Shown here piece after piece: positions 32,407 to 40,962 of a DNA stretch of 64,000 bases (position 1 is its first letter; each line of letters opens with the position of its first letter). A model generated the notes under the pieces. The model worked only from the letters and a program-made list of their open reading frames with translations, did no database searches and was not told where the DNA came from. The stretch comes from GCA-2732755 sp965228265 (lineage in GTDB: Bacteria; Planctomycetota; Phycisphaerae; Phycisphaerales; UBA1924). Made by a program: the position numbers and the translations under genes. Location: assembly GCA_965228265.1 (NCBI GenBank), contig OZ245804.1:3038001-3102000 (forward strand). Reading direction: 5' to 3'.

Positions 32407-34176
32407 ATGCCCGAAACCAGCAAGCTCCAGAGCGTCACCACCGAGTTCCTCGCCCAGGAAGCCTCCATCCGCGAGGGCGGCGGCTCCAAGGCCATCGAGC
32501 GCCAGCACGCCAAGAACCGGCTGACCGCCCGAGAGCGGATCGATCGCCTCATCGACCCCGGCTCGTTCTTTCAGGAACTCGGGCTCTGGGCCGCCTTTGA
32601 GATGTACAAGGAGCACGGCGGAGCCCCCGCGGCCGGCGTCGTCACGGGCATTGGGCGGGTGCAGGGCAGGCTGCACATGGTCATCGCTAACGACGCGACC
32701 GTGAAGGCCGGCGCGTTCTTCCCGATGACGTGCAAGAAGATCATCCGCGCCCAGCACATCGCGCGGATGGCGAGGCTGCCGCTCATCTACCTCGTCGACT
32801 CGGCGGGCGTGTACCTGCCGTTGCAGGAGGACGTCTTCCCCGACACCGACGACTTCGGGCGGATCTTCTATCTCAACAGCCGGATCTCCGCCGAGGGCAT
32901 CCCGCAGATCTCGGCGATCATGGGCTTCTGCGTCGCCGGCGGCGGGTACCTGCCCGTCCTCTGCGACACGCTGCTCATGACCGAGGGCTCGGGGCTCTAT
33001 CTGGCGGGGCAGGCGCTCGTCAAGGCTGCGATCGGGCAGGAGGTCACCGACGAAGAACTCGGCGGCGCATCCATGCACGCGAGCATCTCGGGCACGATCG
33101 ACTTCAAGGAGCCCGACGACGAGGCGTGCCTCCGCCGCGTGCGCGAGCTGGTTGGGAAGTACCCGGCTTCTCCTTCTCCCCGCCGGGGAGAAGGTGGCTG
33201 CGAAGCAGACGGAAGAGGGGCGAACGGCGTCGTTTACGCCAAGTGCGAAGACCCCTCTCCCCGGCCCTCTCCCCGGGGGGGAGAGGGAGGCCCAACCCCA
33301 CCCTACCGCAACCCGCAGGACATCTACGCCCTCTTCACCGACAAGCCCGGCGAGCAGTACGACGTCCGCGACATCCTCGCGTGCGTCGTCGACTCGCGCA
33401 CCGCGCCCAACGCCGAGGGCCACGAATCGCTCGAGCCCGATCTCGACGAGTACAAAGCCGAGTACGGGCAGTCGCTCTGCTGCGCCTACGCCAAGATCGG
33501 CGGCCACCCCGTTGGCATCGTCGCCAACCAGGGCAAGCTGACCGAGCGCACACTGCCGGGCGGCAAGGCGGGCCCGAGCAAATCGACCAACATGCCCCGC
33601 GTGATCTACGACGACTCGGCGGACAAGGCCGCCCGGTTCATCATGGATTGCAATCAGCGCAAGATCCCGCTCGTCTTCATGCACGACACGACCGGCTTCA
33701 TGGTCGGGCGCGACAGCGAGCAGGGCGGCATCATCCGATCGGGCGCCAAGCTCGTCAACGCGATGAGCAACTCCGTCGTCCCCAAGATCGTCGTCATCAC
33801 CGGCGCCAGCTACGGCGCGGGCAACTACGCCATGTGCGGGCGCGCGTTCGAGCCCTTCATCAGCCTCGCCTGGCCCGGCTCACGCTGCGCCGTCATGGGC
33901 GCGGCCCAGGCCTCGGGAGTGCTCGCGATGATCGAAGAGCGCAGCCGCCAGCGCAAGGGCGAAGAGATCGACGCCGAGACCCGCGACGCGATCCTCGACG
34001 CCGTCCGCGCCGGCTACAACGAACAGCAGGACATCCGCCACGGCGCCGCCCGCGGCTGGGTGGACCGCATCATTGAGCCCCACAAAACCCGCGAGGAACT
34101 CATCGCCGCGATCGAGGCGGCAAGGCAGGGGTGGGATGATTCGGTGGAGTTCAAGACGGGCGTGCTGCAGACGTGA
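32407..34176 (+). CDS. acyl-CoA carboxylase, carboxyltransferase (beta) subunit with in-frame repeat insertion
   Basis: 589 residues; family members are about 535-540. The N-terminal block RQHAKNRLTARERIDRLIDPGSFFQELGLWA, then PAAGVVTGIGRVQGRLHMVIAND and LIYLVDSAGVYLPLQ, match methylcrotonyl-CoA carboxylase beta rather than AccD or PccB. The C-terminal half has GIVANQGKL, FMHDTTGFMVGRDSEQGGIIRSGAK and ITGASYGAGNYAMCGRAFEP. It transfers carboxyl from a biotinylated subunit to an acyl-CoA in leucine or propionate breakdown; the biotin subunit gene is not adjacent. Residues of about 253-299, encoded by 33163-33302, are an inserted copy of an intergenic repeat with no stop codon. Confidence 0.92.
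   Translation: MPETSKLQSVTTEFLAQEASIREGGGSKAIERQHAKNRLTARERIDRLIDPGSFFQELGLWAAFEMYKEHGGAPAAGVVTGIGRVQGRLHMVIANDATVKAGAFFPMTCKKIIRAQHIARMARLPLIYLVDSAGVYLPLQEDVFPDTDDFGRIFYLNSRISAEGIPQISAIMGFCVAGGGYLPVLCDTLLMTEGSGLYLAGQALVKAAIGQEVTDEELGGASMHASISGTIDFKEPDDEACLRRVRELVGKYPASPSPRRGEGGCEADGRGANGVVYAKCEDPSPRPSPRGGEGGPTPPYRNPQDIYALFTDKPGEQYDVRDILACVVDSRTAPNAEGHESLEPDLDEYKAEYGQSLCCAYAKIGGHPVGIVANQGKLTERTLPGGKAGPSKSTNMPRVIYDDSADKAARFIMDCNQRKIPLVFMHDTTGFMVGRDSEQGGIIRSGAKLVNAMSNSVVPKIVVITGASYGAGNYAMCGRAFEPFISLAWPGSRCAVMGAAQASGVLAMIEERSRQRKGEEIDAETRDAILDAVRAGYNEQQDIRHGAARGWVDRIIEPHKTREELIAAIEAARQGWDDSVEFKTGVLQT
33163..33302. repeat. dispersed CTCTCCCC/GGGGAGAG palindromic repeat inserted in coding frame
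   Basis: Two hairpins are present. The first is CTTCTCCCC...GGGGAGAAG at about 33170-33193. The second, CCCTCTCCCC...GGGGGAGAGGG, covers about 33252-33290. The same unit type lies between aroK and trpF at 62798-62841. It reads through as SPSPRRGEGGCEADGRGANG and SPRPSPRGGEGG inside the carboxylase. Confidence 0.85.
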
Positions 34177-34180
34177 GGCC

Positions 34181-34219
34181 GGGTGTCACGGCTTGTCCGA
34201 CTTCAGGAAGCCGTGGGCA
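34181..34219 (+). repeat. degenerate GTGCCACGG hairpin repeat
   Basis: GGGTGTCACGGCTTGTCC ... GGAAGCCGTGGG is one unit of the family at 3392 and 63530, here following the carboxylase gene. The surrounding 34177-34312 region has no gene. Confidence 0.6.
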
Positions 34220-34312
34220 AAGAGTGCACTTCGCGATTGCATCGCTTGCGAGCGGTCCCGGCCGATCACAGGAACTCGTTCTAGGATGCCTCACCTTCCA
34301 AGGAGCCCCACC

Positions 34313-34720
34313 ATGCACCGCCTCGCACCGATCTCGCTCGTTCTCGCTGCCACGTTCACCATGCCGGGATGCATCATCTGGGACGCCTACGACCAGCTCG
34401 AACTGGCGAACCAGCAGCTCGGCGAGATCAACACGAACCTGACCGAGATCGACGGCAACCTCGAGCTGATCGACGCCAAGCTCGCGACGATCGACGAGAA
34501 CCTCGACACGGTCGATGCCTCGCTCGCCGAGATCCAGCCGATGCTGACGCAGATCGACGGGCACCTCGCCTCGCTCCGCAAGACGATCAACAACATCGAC
34601 TCGACCATCCCGTTCCTCGGCATCTCTGGCGACAGCGAAGAGGAACAGGACGCGCTCGAAGCGGGCGAGGAGGCTGAGACACCCGCTCAGCCCGTCGGCG
34701 ACGACTCGGGCGAGCCGTAA
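34313..34720 (+). CDS. small coiled-coil lipoprotein
   Basis: 135 residues from ATG 34313; AAGGAG lies seven bases upstream. The signal peptide ends at the lipobox TMPGC (Cys20). The next 80 residues repeat a seven-residue pattern, IDGNLELIDAKLATIDENLDTVDASL, giving a nearly perfect Leu/Ile heptad ladder, as in Lpp-like or tape-measure coiled coils. The last 30 residues are acidic and disordered. It would form a membrane-anchored coiled-coil rod in the periplasm. No family name can be given. Confidence 0.75.
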   Translation: MHRLAPISLVLAATFTMPGCIIWDAYDQLELANQQLGEINTNLTEIDGNLELIDAKLATIDENLDTVDASLAEIQPMLTQIDGHLASLRKTINNIDSTIPFLGISGDSEEEQDALEAGEEAETPAQPVGDDSGEP

Positions 34721-34787
34721 GCACAAAGCCAGGACATGGCTCCACAACCGATTGGCGCACCGCGCATCCTGTGTGTAGGCTTCGCCT

Positions 34788-36893
34788 ATGAAGCTCATTG
34801 CATGCGCCGCCGTTCTGTTCGCGCTCAACTCGTTCATCGCTGGTGCCGCGCACGCGCAGGGCGAAACTGATCAGATCCGATTCCAGGGTGTGAGCTGGAA
34901 CGCGGGCGAGAACATGCCCGAAGTTCTTCCTCAATTCTCATCCACCGGCGCGTTTTTCGCGCAGACGTTCTACCGGACGGACGAGACCACCCGGCCGATC
35001 GAGATAGACAGCCGTGTGTTCTTCTTCCGGGTGGCGCAGACCGTGATGCCCCTGGAGGAAGTGGGCACAATCGAGCAGGTCCTGGAGATCCTCGGCAACG
35101 ATTCAAGGGAGCTTGTCAGGCAGCTCGGGACTGCAGATCTCGACGTTGAGATCTCCGAGTGCACGCGGACGATCGGGGGCGTGAAACGATGGGGCAAGGC
35201 CGTGACCGGCATCGTGCTGCCCGGGTCTTCCGAGGGCCAGCCAACCATGGGGCGGTACGAGTGCTACGCGTTCGAGCAGCAGGGCAAGGGTTGCGGCGTG
35301 ATCGTCAAGATCGCCACCTCGGACGAGGCCCAGAACGCCATCGACGAGGCAAACGCCGATGCCTTCCTCTCCTCCCTGAAGATCGATCCCGTCGGCCCGA
35401 TGGACGTGTACAACGCAACGATCCACGGCACATCCTTCATACTGCCGATCGCTTCGGCGCTCTCGAACGTGACACAGCCCCAGCAGGGCGTCGGCATCGC
35501 GGACCTGCAGATGCAGGGCGCTCAGGCGAGGCTGATCGCCGCGAACCTGGGCGCCGAAGAGGGCGCGCTCAAGCAGCATCGCGCACTGGTGAGCCAGTTC
35601 ACCGCGGACAACCGGAACACCATTCTCAATGATGAGAGTGCCACCGTCCTAACCGAACGCCAGCTCCGTTTGGCAACCGACGACGGCAACCCGGTCCTGA
35701 TCGACGCGCCGATCGTCGTGTACGACACGCCCAACGGCCCGATGCTCCACACGCTCCTTTCCTATATCGAAACGTTCGGGAAGTACGAGAGCCTGACCGT
35801 TTCACTCGAAGATCCGGATCGGGCCGGCGCGATCGTGCGGGCGCTCGGCATCGGTGTGCAGCGCGGGTCGGACACTATCGGCACAGGCACCGTGACCCGG
35901 CTTGCGCCGGACATCAGGCTGACACTCGATCAGTCGGCTGCTCTGCGGCCCGAGCTCAGCGACGGGCTGTTCGAGGTCTCCCCGAACTACTTCCAAGTCA
36001 CCGAGGACCGTATTGACGTGATCCACCAAGGCCGATCGTTCAACGCCCTCGGCCTCGCGCCCGATGGCGAGTCGCTCATGAACCTGCACAACACGTTCGT
36101 CACGCGATACACCGAACAGCACAATGCCCGGGGTCCCAAGACGCTGGAATCGCTCGCCGAAGGCACAACGCGCATCGAGCCCGACGCCGCCCTCAGGATC
36201 ATGCGTCCATGGATACGCACCGAGCTGCCCTGCGTGAGTGAGAACGCGACACTCATGGACGACGTCACCATCAGCTCCACGATCATCGAGTACCCGGACA
36301 CCAAGCGAAGGCTCGTCGTGCACAACGTCTCGCCCAAGCTCCTGCGCGGGATCGAGATCGGCATGGCCGAGGCGATCATCCACGGCGCAGCCGTGCTCGA
36401 CGAAGGCGAGCGCCACCGCATTGGTGCGATAGAACTGACCGGCGAACTCGCCGACAGCTTCTGGAACGCCCACCGAGACTCCCTCACGAGCACCACGCAT
36501 TACACCACGTCGATCGGCGACTGCCGGATACGGGTGACGGTGTACGACGACAACCCCCGCAACGCCGCCCTCTCCTCCAGACTGCTGGCCGACGGGAACC
36601 TCCGTCACCGGTTCGAGTTCTTCCTGCTCGAGAACGAGATCCGCGCGTTCCGAGAGAACCCCAACGAACTGCTCGAAACAACGATCGCTGGCCACGACGC
36701 GATGATGATCCAGAATCTTTACACAGGCAAGGACCAGAACAGCTCGAATGAGAGACTCGTCACCGCGAACATCCGTGGCTACGGCATCCCTCACGGCGAG
36801 GGATACACGGTCGTCATGTTTGTTCAGGAGAAGGAACCCGACGACGCGAGACTCGATGCCCTGGCCAAGATGTTCGCACCGGTATCGGAGTAG
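34788..36893 (+). CDS. exported hypothetical protein, possibly internally duplicated
   Basis: 701 residues. The signal peptide (LIACAAVLFALNSFIAGAAHAQ) is clear. No named domain is recognised. A segment near residues 150-200 (GRYECYAFEQQGKGCGVIVKIATSDEAQ...ADAFLSSLKI) and the C-terminus (ANIRGYGIPHGEGYTVVMFVQEKE...LDALAKMFAPV) have the same layout: a beta-strand pair, a charged turn, and a terminal helix of the FLSSLK type. This suggests repeated copies of a small alpha-beta fold found in secreted proteins. It lies 67 bases after the coiled-coil lipoprotein gene and 23 bases before the DUF1275 gene on the same strand. Function unknown. Confidence 0.65.
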   Translation: MKLIACAAVLFALNSFIAGAAHAQGETDQIRFQGVSWNAGENMPEVLPQFSSTGAFFAQTFYRTDETTRPIEIDSRVFFFRVAQTVMPLEEVGTIEQVLEILGNDSRELVRQLGTADLDVEISECTRTIGGVKRWGKAVTGIVLPGSSEGQPTMGRYECYAFEQQGKGCGVIVKIATSDEAQNAIDEANADAFLSSLKIDPVGPMDVYNATIHGTSFILPIASALSNVTQPQQGVGIADLQMQGAQARLIAANLGAEEGALKQHRALVSQFTADNRNTILNDESATVLTERQLRLATDDGNPVLIDAPIVVYDTPNGPMLHTLLSYIETFGKYESLTVSLEDPDRAGAIVRALGIGVQRGSDTIGTGTVTRLAPDIRLTLDQSAALRPELSDGLFEVSPNYFQVTEDRIDVIHQGRSFNALGLAPDGESLMNLHNTFVTRYTEQHNARGPKTLESLAEGTTRIEPDAALRIMRPWIRTELPCVSENATLMDDVTISSTIIEYPDTKRRLVVHNVSPKLLRGIEIGMAEAIIHGAAVLDEGERHRIGAIELTGELADSFWNAHRDSLTSTTHYTTSIGDCRIRVTVYDDNPRNAALSSRLLADGNLRHRFEFFLLENEIRAFRENPNELLETTIAGHDAMMIQNLYTGKDQNSSNERLVTANIRGYGIPHGEGYTVVMFVQEKEPDDARLDALAKMFAPVSE

Positions 36894-36916
36894 GCCCGCA
36901 CGCCTATAGATCTGAT

Positions 36917-37612
36917 ATGTACACCACCGATCAATCGGTCCACTCGCTCGGCCGGGTGCGTCTGACGCTCGCGGCCGCGGGCGGCGCCTGGCTGGCGTTC
37001 GTCGCCGGCTACGTGGACGCGGTGTTCTTCCGACTCGCCGGCGTCGCGGTCACGCACGTCACGGGAAACGCCGCTCTCTTCAGCGCCGACGCCGCAGCTT
37101 CCAACTTCGACAACGCGGCCAGACTCGGCGCGGTCGTCGGATGCTTCGTCATCGGCGCCATCCTCTCGGGTGTCATCGTCGGATCACCCAGCCTCCGCTC
37201 AGGGCGACGCTACGGCGTCGTGCTCGTCATCGAGGGGCTCCTGCTCGCGGGCGCAGCAGCCGTATTCGCACAATCCACCACGGCCTCGGCCTGCCTCGCC
37301 GCATCCGCTGCGGGTCTCCAGAACGCGATGGCCTCGACCTACATGGGCCTGATCGTCCGCACCTCCCACCTGACGGGGATCGCCACCGACATCGGCTTCC
37401 TCATCGGATGCCTGCTCCGCGGCCGACGCTTCGAGCCCTGGCGTCTCGGGCTGCTGTTCCTCCTGGCAGCGGGCTTCGTCGGCGGCGCGGTGACAGGCGC
37501 TCTGGCCTCGGGCCAATGGGGGCCGGATGCACTCTGGGCCGTCAGCGGGAACGTGATCCTGGTCGGAGCCGCGTACTTCGCCTGGCGCATCAGACGCCCA
37601 TCCAACCTCTGA
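36917..37612 (+). CDS. DUF1275 (YoaK) family membrane protein
   Basis: 231 residues with six hydrophobic helices. The family hallmarks are present: FVAGYVDAVFFRLAGVAVTHVTGNAALFS (helix 1, with GYxDA and HVTGN), GLQNAMASTYMGLIVRTSHLTGIATDIG and LGLLFLLAAGFVGGAVTG. The role of the family is unproven; it is an inner-membrane protein in many bacteria. It ends one base before the stop of the convergent zinc-ribbon gene. Confidence 0.9.
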   Translation: MYTTDQSVHSLGRVRLTLAAAGGAWLAFVAGYVDAVFFRLAGVAVTHVTGNAALFSADAAASNFDNAARLGAVVGCFVIGAILSGVIVGSPSLRSGRRYGVVLVIEGLLLAGAAAVFAQSTTASACLAASAAGLQNAMASTYMGLIVRTSHLTGIATDIGFLIGCLLRGRRFEPWRLGLLFLLAAGFVGGAVTGALASGQWGPDALWAVSGNVILVGAAYFAWRIRRPSNL

Positions 37613-37613
37613 C

Positions 37614-39092
37614 TTACTCAGGATCAGGCTCGGGTTCTGGCTCGGGTTCTGGCTCGGGTTTTGGCTCGGGTTCTGGCTCGGGAATGGTGATCGTGCCAAG
37701 CTCGATCGGACCGCCGAGAACTGAGGTCATCCTGCCACGGTTGCTTCTGGCAAGATCAGGGGCATTCTGATAGCTCACCTGCACCGGCCCGGAAACGAAT
37801 CCGGCCAGCGGCATGTAGTTCTGTGTCGTGGAGTGCGGTTTGTAGTATGTAGCGATGGAACGCACAACCAGATCGCCCTGCGTGAACACGATATGGCCGC
37901 CGAGACCGATGCTCGGATCAAGTAATTCTGCGGTGCCGACGCGGTACATGATGCCCGGATCACTGCCCGTCTCCGCGTGGGAATAAATGTTCACAGGTGT
38001 GAACTGGATCAACGACGACGGATCGACCGACAACGACGAGGGTTCAACCACTGGCGGAATCAGTGTCTCTGCCTCAACAACTTCGATCTCGAACGGGAAC
38101 GTATAGACGTGGTTGAGTGTTGCGAGCCGTTCCAGTTTTTCCGCATCGATGCCGGGCCACTGACTGGCAACGATCTCTGAGAGAAACTCCAATTCGACAC
38201 GGACTTCACCGAACTGCGCCCCCAGCGTGCTCATTGCATGCGCATTGAAAGAGATGACTTCGTGCATCTCTTTCGAGACCGTTGTGGCCAGTGGAATCTG
38301 GACGATGCGTCCAAACGGGTCGTGATCTCCAGTTTTGATCTCTATACCATGCTCGTCCCGCATGACCACATCGATGTCCATGCGATATACCAGCCCGCTA
38401 TTCCCCATGGCCCCCGGTCGAGTCACACCCGCCCGGAAATTCAAACCGACAACGACATCAATCGCTTCTTCCGGCGCAAGAGGACCGTTGAGCGAGTTAA
38501 CTTTCATCAACCGAACATCGACGACGCTGTCGTTCCACAGTCGCTCGATCTGCTCGAAGCTCAGTTCGTTGCGCCCCATGGCATTGCAGATGACCACCCA
38601 CTGCGCATCCGGAAAGCCCCGCCACGTCTGTGCATGCCTCGCCAGCGCCGTGCGCACCAACCGGTCTCTGGCCTCAACACCGAGCGCCCCCCTGGTGATC
38701 CGGTCAACGAGTTCATCTGTCGCCCTGCTCGCGCGGAGATCCTTCAGCAGGTACGCCTCTGCCTGGAGCAACGCCGCGGGCTTGTGCGTATTCAGCGGGA
38801 AAAAGCCTGTGCGGTTCATCGCGTCCAGGCCGACAAACGCGCCGCCCATCAACGCGAGCCCGACGAACCAGCAGAGCCCCCGCTTCGGGCTCGGGCGTTG
38901 CCCTCTGACCATCGCGCGGGGACCCGCCAGATCCCGGCCGCACTCCGGGCAACGCGCCGGCTCTTTCAAACCCACCAGATTGAATTTGCACTTTCGGCAG
39001 TGCGGCTCATCGCCCCCTCGAGGCCTCACAAACACCCAGACCAAGACAAGAACACCGACGAGGACAAGCAACAGCCCCAGGTAGTACTCCAT
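37614..39092 (-). CDS. membrane protein with zinc ribbon and Pro-Glu repeat tail
   Basis: 492 residues. An N-terminal helix (residues 3-22) is followed by a zinc-ribbon (Cys32, Cys35, Cys48, Cys51) and a second helix (about 72-92). A large, presumably extracytoplasmic domain follows that I cannot assign. The last 20 residues are PEPEPEPKPEPEPEP-type repeats encoded by a 12-base tandem repeat. Zinc-ribbon plus two helices plus an external domain is a common planctomycete architecture. It is convergent with and nearly touching the DUF1275 gene. Confidence 0.7.
   Translation of the reverse strand: MEYYLGLLLVLVGVLVLVWVFVRPRGGDEPHCRKCKFNLVGLKEPARCPECGRDLAGPRAMVRGQRPSPKRGLCWFVGLALMGGAFVGLDAMNRTGFFPLNTHKPAALLQAEAYLLKDLRASRATDELVDRITRGALGVEARDRLVRTALARHAQTWRGFPDAQWVVICNAMGRNELSFEQIERLWNDSVVDVRLMKVNSLNGPLAPEEAIDVVVGLNFRAGVTRPGAMGNSGLVYRMDIDVVMRDEHGIEIKTGDHDPFGRIVQIPLATTVSKEMHEVISFNAHAMSTLGAQFGEVRVELEFLSEIVASQWPGIDAEKLERLATLNHVYTFPFEIEVVEAETLIPPVVEPSSLSVDPSSLIQFTPVNIYSHAETGSDPGIMYRVGTAELLDPSIGLGGHIVFTQGDLVVRSIATYYKPHSTTQNYMPLAGFVSGPVQVSYQNAPDLARSNRGRMTSVLGGPIELGTITIPEPEPEPKPEPEPEPEPEPDPE
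37627..37682. repeat. 12-bp tandem repeat (GGCTCGGGTTCT, 4.7 copies)
   Basis: Units start at 37627, 37639, 37651, 37663 and 37675; the third unit has one T substitution (TTTT for TTCT). It encodes the Pro-Glu tail of the zinc-ribbon protein, so copy number changes would keep the frame. Confidence 0.9.
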
Positions 39093-39275
39093 GCGCGGAG
39101 TCTACCTGAACTTCCACTTCCGTTCACTCCCGGCCAACCCCCGGTAGAATCACAGCCCCCGACATACGAACACGGCCCCACCGCTTTCGCGGAAGGGCCG
39201 TTGAATATGTCCTCGCGTCCTGCGCGGACTCCCGCACGGCTCAGCCCTGCGGCTTCATCAAACCATCTGTATCGA

Positions 39276-39713
39276 TCAGTCGATCGAAATCTTCTTGGGC
39301 AGCGCCTGCTCGGACTTCGGGAGCCTGAGCGTCAGGACGCCGTCTTTCAGCTCCGCCTTCGCCTTCGTGTCATCGACCTGGCTCGGCAGAGCCACGCGGC
39401 GGGACAACGAGCCCACCCGGCGCTCCTTGCGGTAATACCGCTCACCCGTCTCCTCCGACTCCTCGCGGTGCGTGGCGTTGATGCTCAAGACCCCGTCGTG
39501 CACCTCCACCGAGACATCCTCTTTCGAGAAGCCAGGCAGCGAAGCCCGGACAACCACGCTGGTTTCGTTCTCAGAAACGTCCAGCGCGAGCGTGCCCTCC
39601 TCGAACACGGGCGCCAGCTCCACCAGGAACGGGTCCCGCCCCCAGACGTGCTGAAACATGCGCTCAATCGGGCTGAGGGTCGTCGTTTCGCGACGTGCAA
39701 GTTTGCTGGTCAC
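39276..39713 (-). CDS. Hsp20/alpha-crystallin small heat shock protein
   Basis: 145 residues from GTG 39713. This start is set by an AGGAGG site seven bases upstream, not by upstream in-frame ATGs. The alpha-crystallin domain runs from LALDVSENETSVVVRASLPGFSKEDVSVEVHDGVLSINATH through RRVALPSQVDDTKAKAELKDGVLTLRLPK, ending with ALPKKISID. It is an ATP-independent holdase that keeps unfolding proteins soluble. No CIRCE or sigma-32 site is obvious upstream. Confidence 0.93.
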   Translation of the reverse strand: MTSKLARRETTTLSPIERMFQHVWGRDPFLVELAPVFEEGTLALDVSENETSVVVRASLPGFSKEDVSVEVHDGVLSINATHREESEETGERYYRKERRVGSLSRRVALPSQVDDTKAKAELKDGVLTLRLPKSEQALPKKISID

Positions 39714-39853
39714 TGCGATTCCTCCTTCTCTGAGCCCCATAAATTTGGGCACCAGGTATGAGGCAAAGCCCGTGCCTGAGAGAAGATGGCCGTTTCGGGG
39801 GTGCATTCGCAATCCGAGGGTGCTGGCCTGACAATCGGCCCACGGGCGTCCTG

Positions 39854-40102
39854 TCAGTTTGACGCCCTCGGCGGGGCCACCACTCGCCCGATCGGGTGAG
39901 GCTGAGCGTTCGTCATCCCACCGCCCGAGATCATCAGATCAGGCTGCGTCGCACCGGCAGAGGTCGAGTTCTGGATCATGATGTCGTCGGCGAGTGCGCA
40001 GCCGTCGTCGGCGGACGTATCAAAGCTGCTTAAGACCTGGCCCGCCGCGGCTCCTGCGAGAAAGGTCGTCACTGCGGCCAGAAAGCAACTCGGATAAGTC
40101 AA
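39854..40102 (-). pseudogene. short secreted-protein fragment, possibly a gene remnant
   Basis: 82 residues from a TTG start, with GGGAG six bases upstream. The signal peptide (FLAAVTTFLAGAAAGQ) precedes SSFDTSADDGCALADD, which resembles the beginning of large secreted planctomycete proteins (FDTxxDDGWT...), but the frame stops soon after. It may be the truncated 5' end of such a gene or a genuine small secreted protein. No continuation is seen in other frames downstream, where the hsp20 upstream region begins. Confidence 0.35.
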
Positions 40103-40423
40103 GCGGCTCCCGTTCGAATTCGCGTCTGGTTTCCGAGCTCCTGAGCGACTCGGTCTTTCCGGACTGGGTCAAGATACAAACCCATCTCCAGCACCCGGGC
40201 ATGCCTCCACACATCCCGGTCGAGCGGTGTGCCTCTCGCCCTTCAAAGCCATTTCGCCGGTGCCCGTCCGATCATCTCCAAAGTCCTTATATCTCACACA
40301 CGCTGTGAATCCAGAGAGCCTGCACCAGCCGTTCCGCCTCGGATTCAGGGGTTTCACTCAAGGCTCTGGCATATCCGCACAGGCATCGCATGCTGCGCTC
40401 CCAAAGACAGACGGAGCAGCGCC
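40103..40423. other. 320-base intergenic region
   Basis: No gene or RNA is recognised. It separates the minus-strand secreted fragment from the plus-strand hypothetical at 40424. Confidence 0.5.
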
Positions 40424-40762
40424 ATGCAGACAGTCCACCTCAAAGACGACGGCATCGAGATCATCGATCGGGTCCGGTATCACCGCAGAACCCGCAGACC
40501 CGTGCTCGCCCTCACCGAGGCCGGCGCGACAAGCAGGGAGAACGCTCGCTACTCGTCCGAGGTCGGGCTTGTGCCCACGCCTTACTCCTGGTGGCTCGAG
40601 CGTCGCGGCGTGATCCGGCGCACGGGCAGCGGGAAGTACTGGCTCAACGTCAAACGCCAGGAAGAACTCCAGGCCGGCGCGCACATCCGCGTAGCGATCT
40701 ACCTCGCCGTCGCGGGCCTGTTCAGCGGCGCCAGCATGGCCATGGCCTCCGCCGGTTTCTGA
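40424..40762 (+). CDS. hypothetical protein with C-terminal hydrophobic segment
   Basis: 112 residues from ATG 40424. The first 85 residues are basic and polar (DRVRYHRRTRRPVLALTEAG; WWLERRGVIRRTGSGKYWLN), somewhat like a small winged-helix or DNA-binding module. The last 25 residues are hydrophobic (IYLAVAGLFSGASMAMASAG), a likely tail anchor. No family is recognised. A strong terminator follows at 40794, so it is transcribed alone. Confidence 0.55.
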   Translation: MQTVHLKDDGIEIIDRVRYHRRTRRPVLALTEAGATSRENARYSSEVGLVPTPYSWWLERRGVIRRTGSGKYWLNVKRQEELQAGAHIRVAIYLAVAGLFSGASMAMASAGF

Positions 40763-40793
40763 AACATCGTCACACCGTTTCTGCACACCACCC

Positions 40794-40828
40794 TGCCCCC
40801 TCCCGTGCGCGACTCGCGGGAGGGGGCA
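40794..40828 (+). terminator. rho-independent terminator
   Basis: TGCCCCCTCCCG / CGGGAGGGGGCA stem of 12 bp, followed by AAACGC and five Ts (40834-40838). It ends the gene at 40424-40762. Confidence 0.88.
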
Positions 40829-40853
40829 AACGCTTTTTGAACCTTCAGTGTCA

Positions 40854-40885
40854 GTGCCAAGGCGTGTCCGTCCTCGGCAAGCCGA
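40854..40885. repeat. degenerate GTGCCACGG hairpin repeat
   Basis: AGTGCCAAGGCGTGTCCGTC then CTCGGCAAGCCGAGC match the family unit (GTGCCACGGCTTGTCCG...CGGCAAGCCGTG) with several changes. It lies between the terminator at 40794 and the TPM gene. Confidence 0.5.
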
Positions 40886-40962
40886 GCATCGAGAGAGCCC
40901 CATTTACGGGTAGCAAGACCACCCGTGACACCCCTCCACCCCCCAAGCACTACGATCTCTCA

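Noticed and set aside
32730..34076. 448-codon plus-strand frame inside the acyl-CoA carboxylase gene
   Set aside because: It is the +1 shadow of the true carboxylase frame, with Arg/Pro-rich composition.
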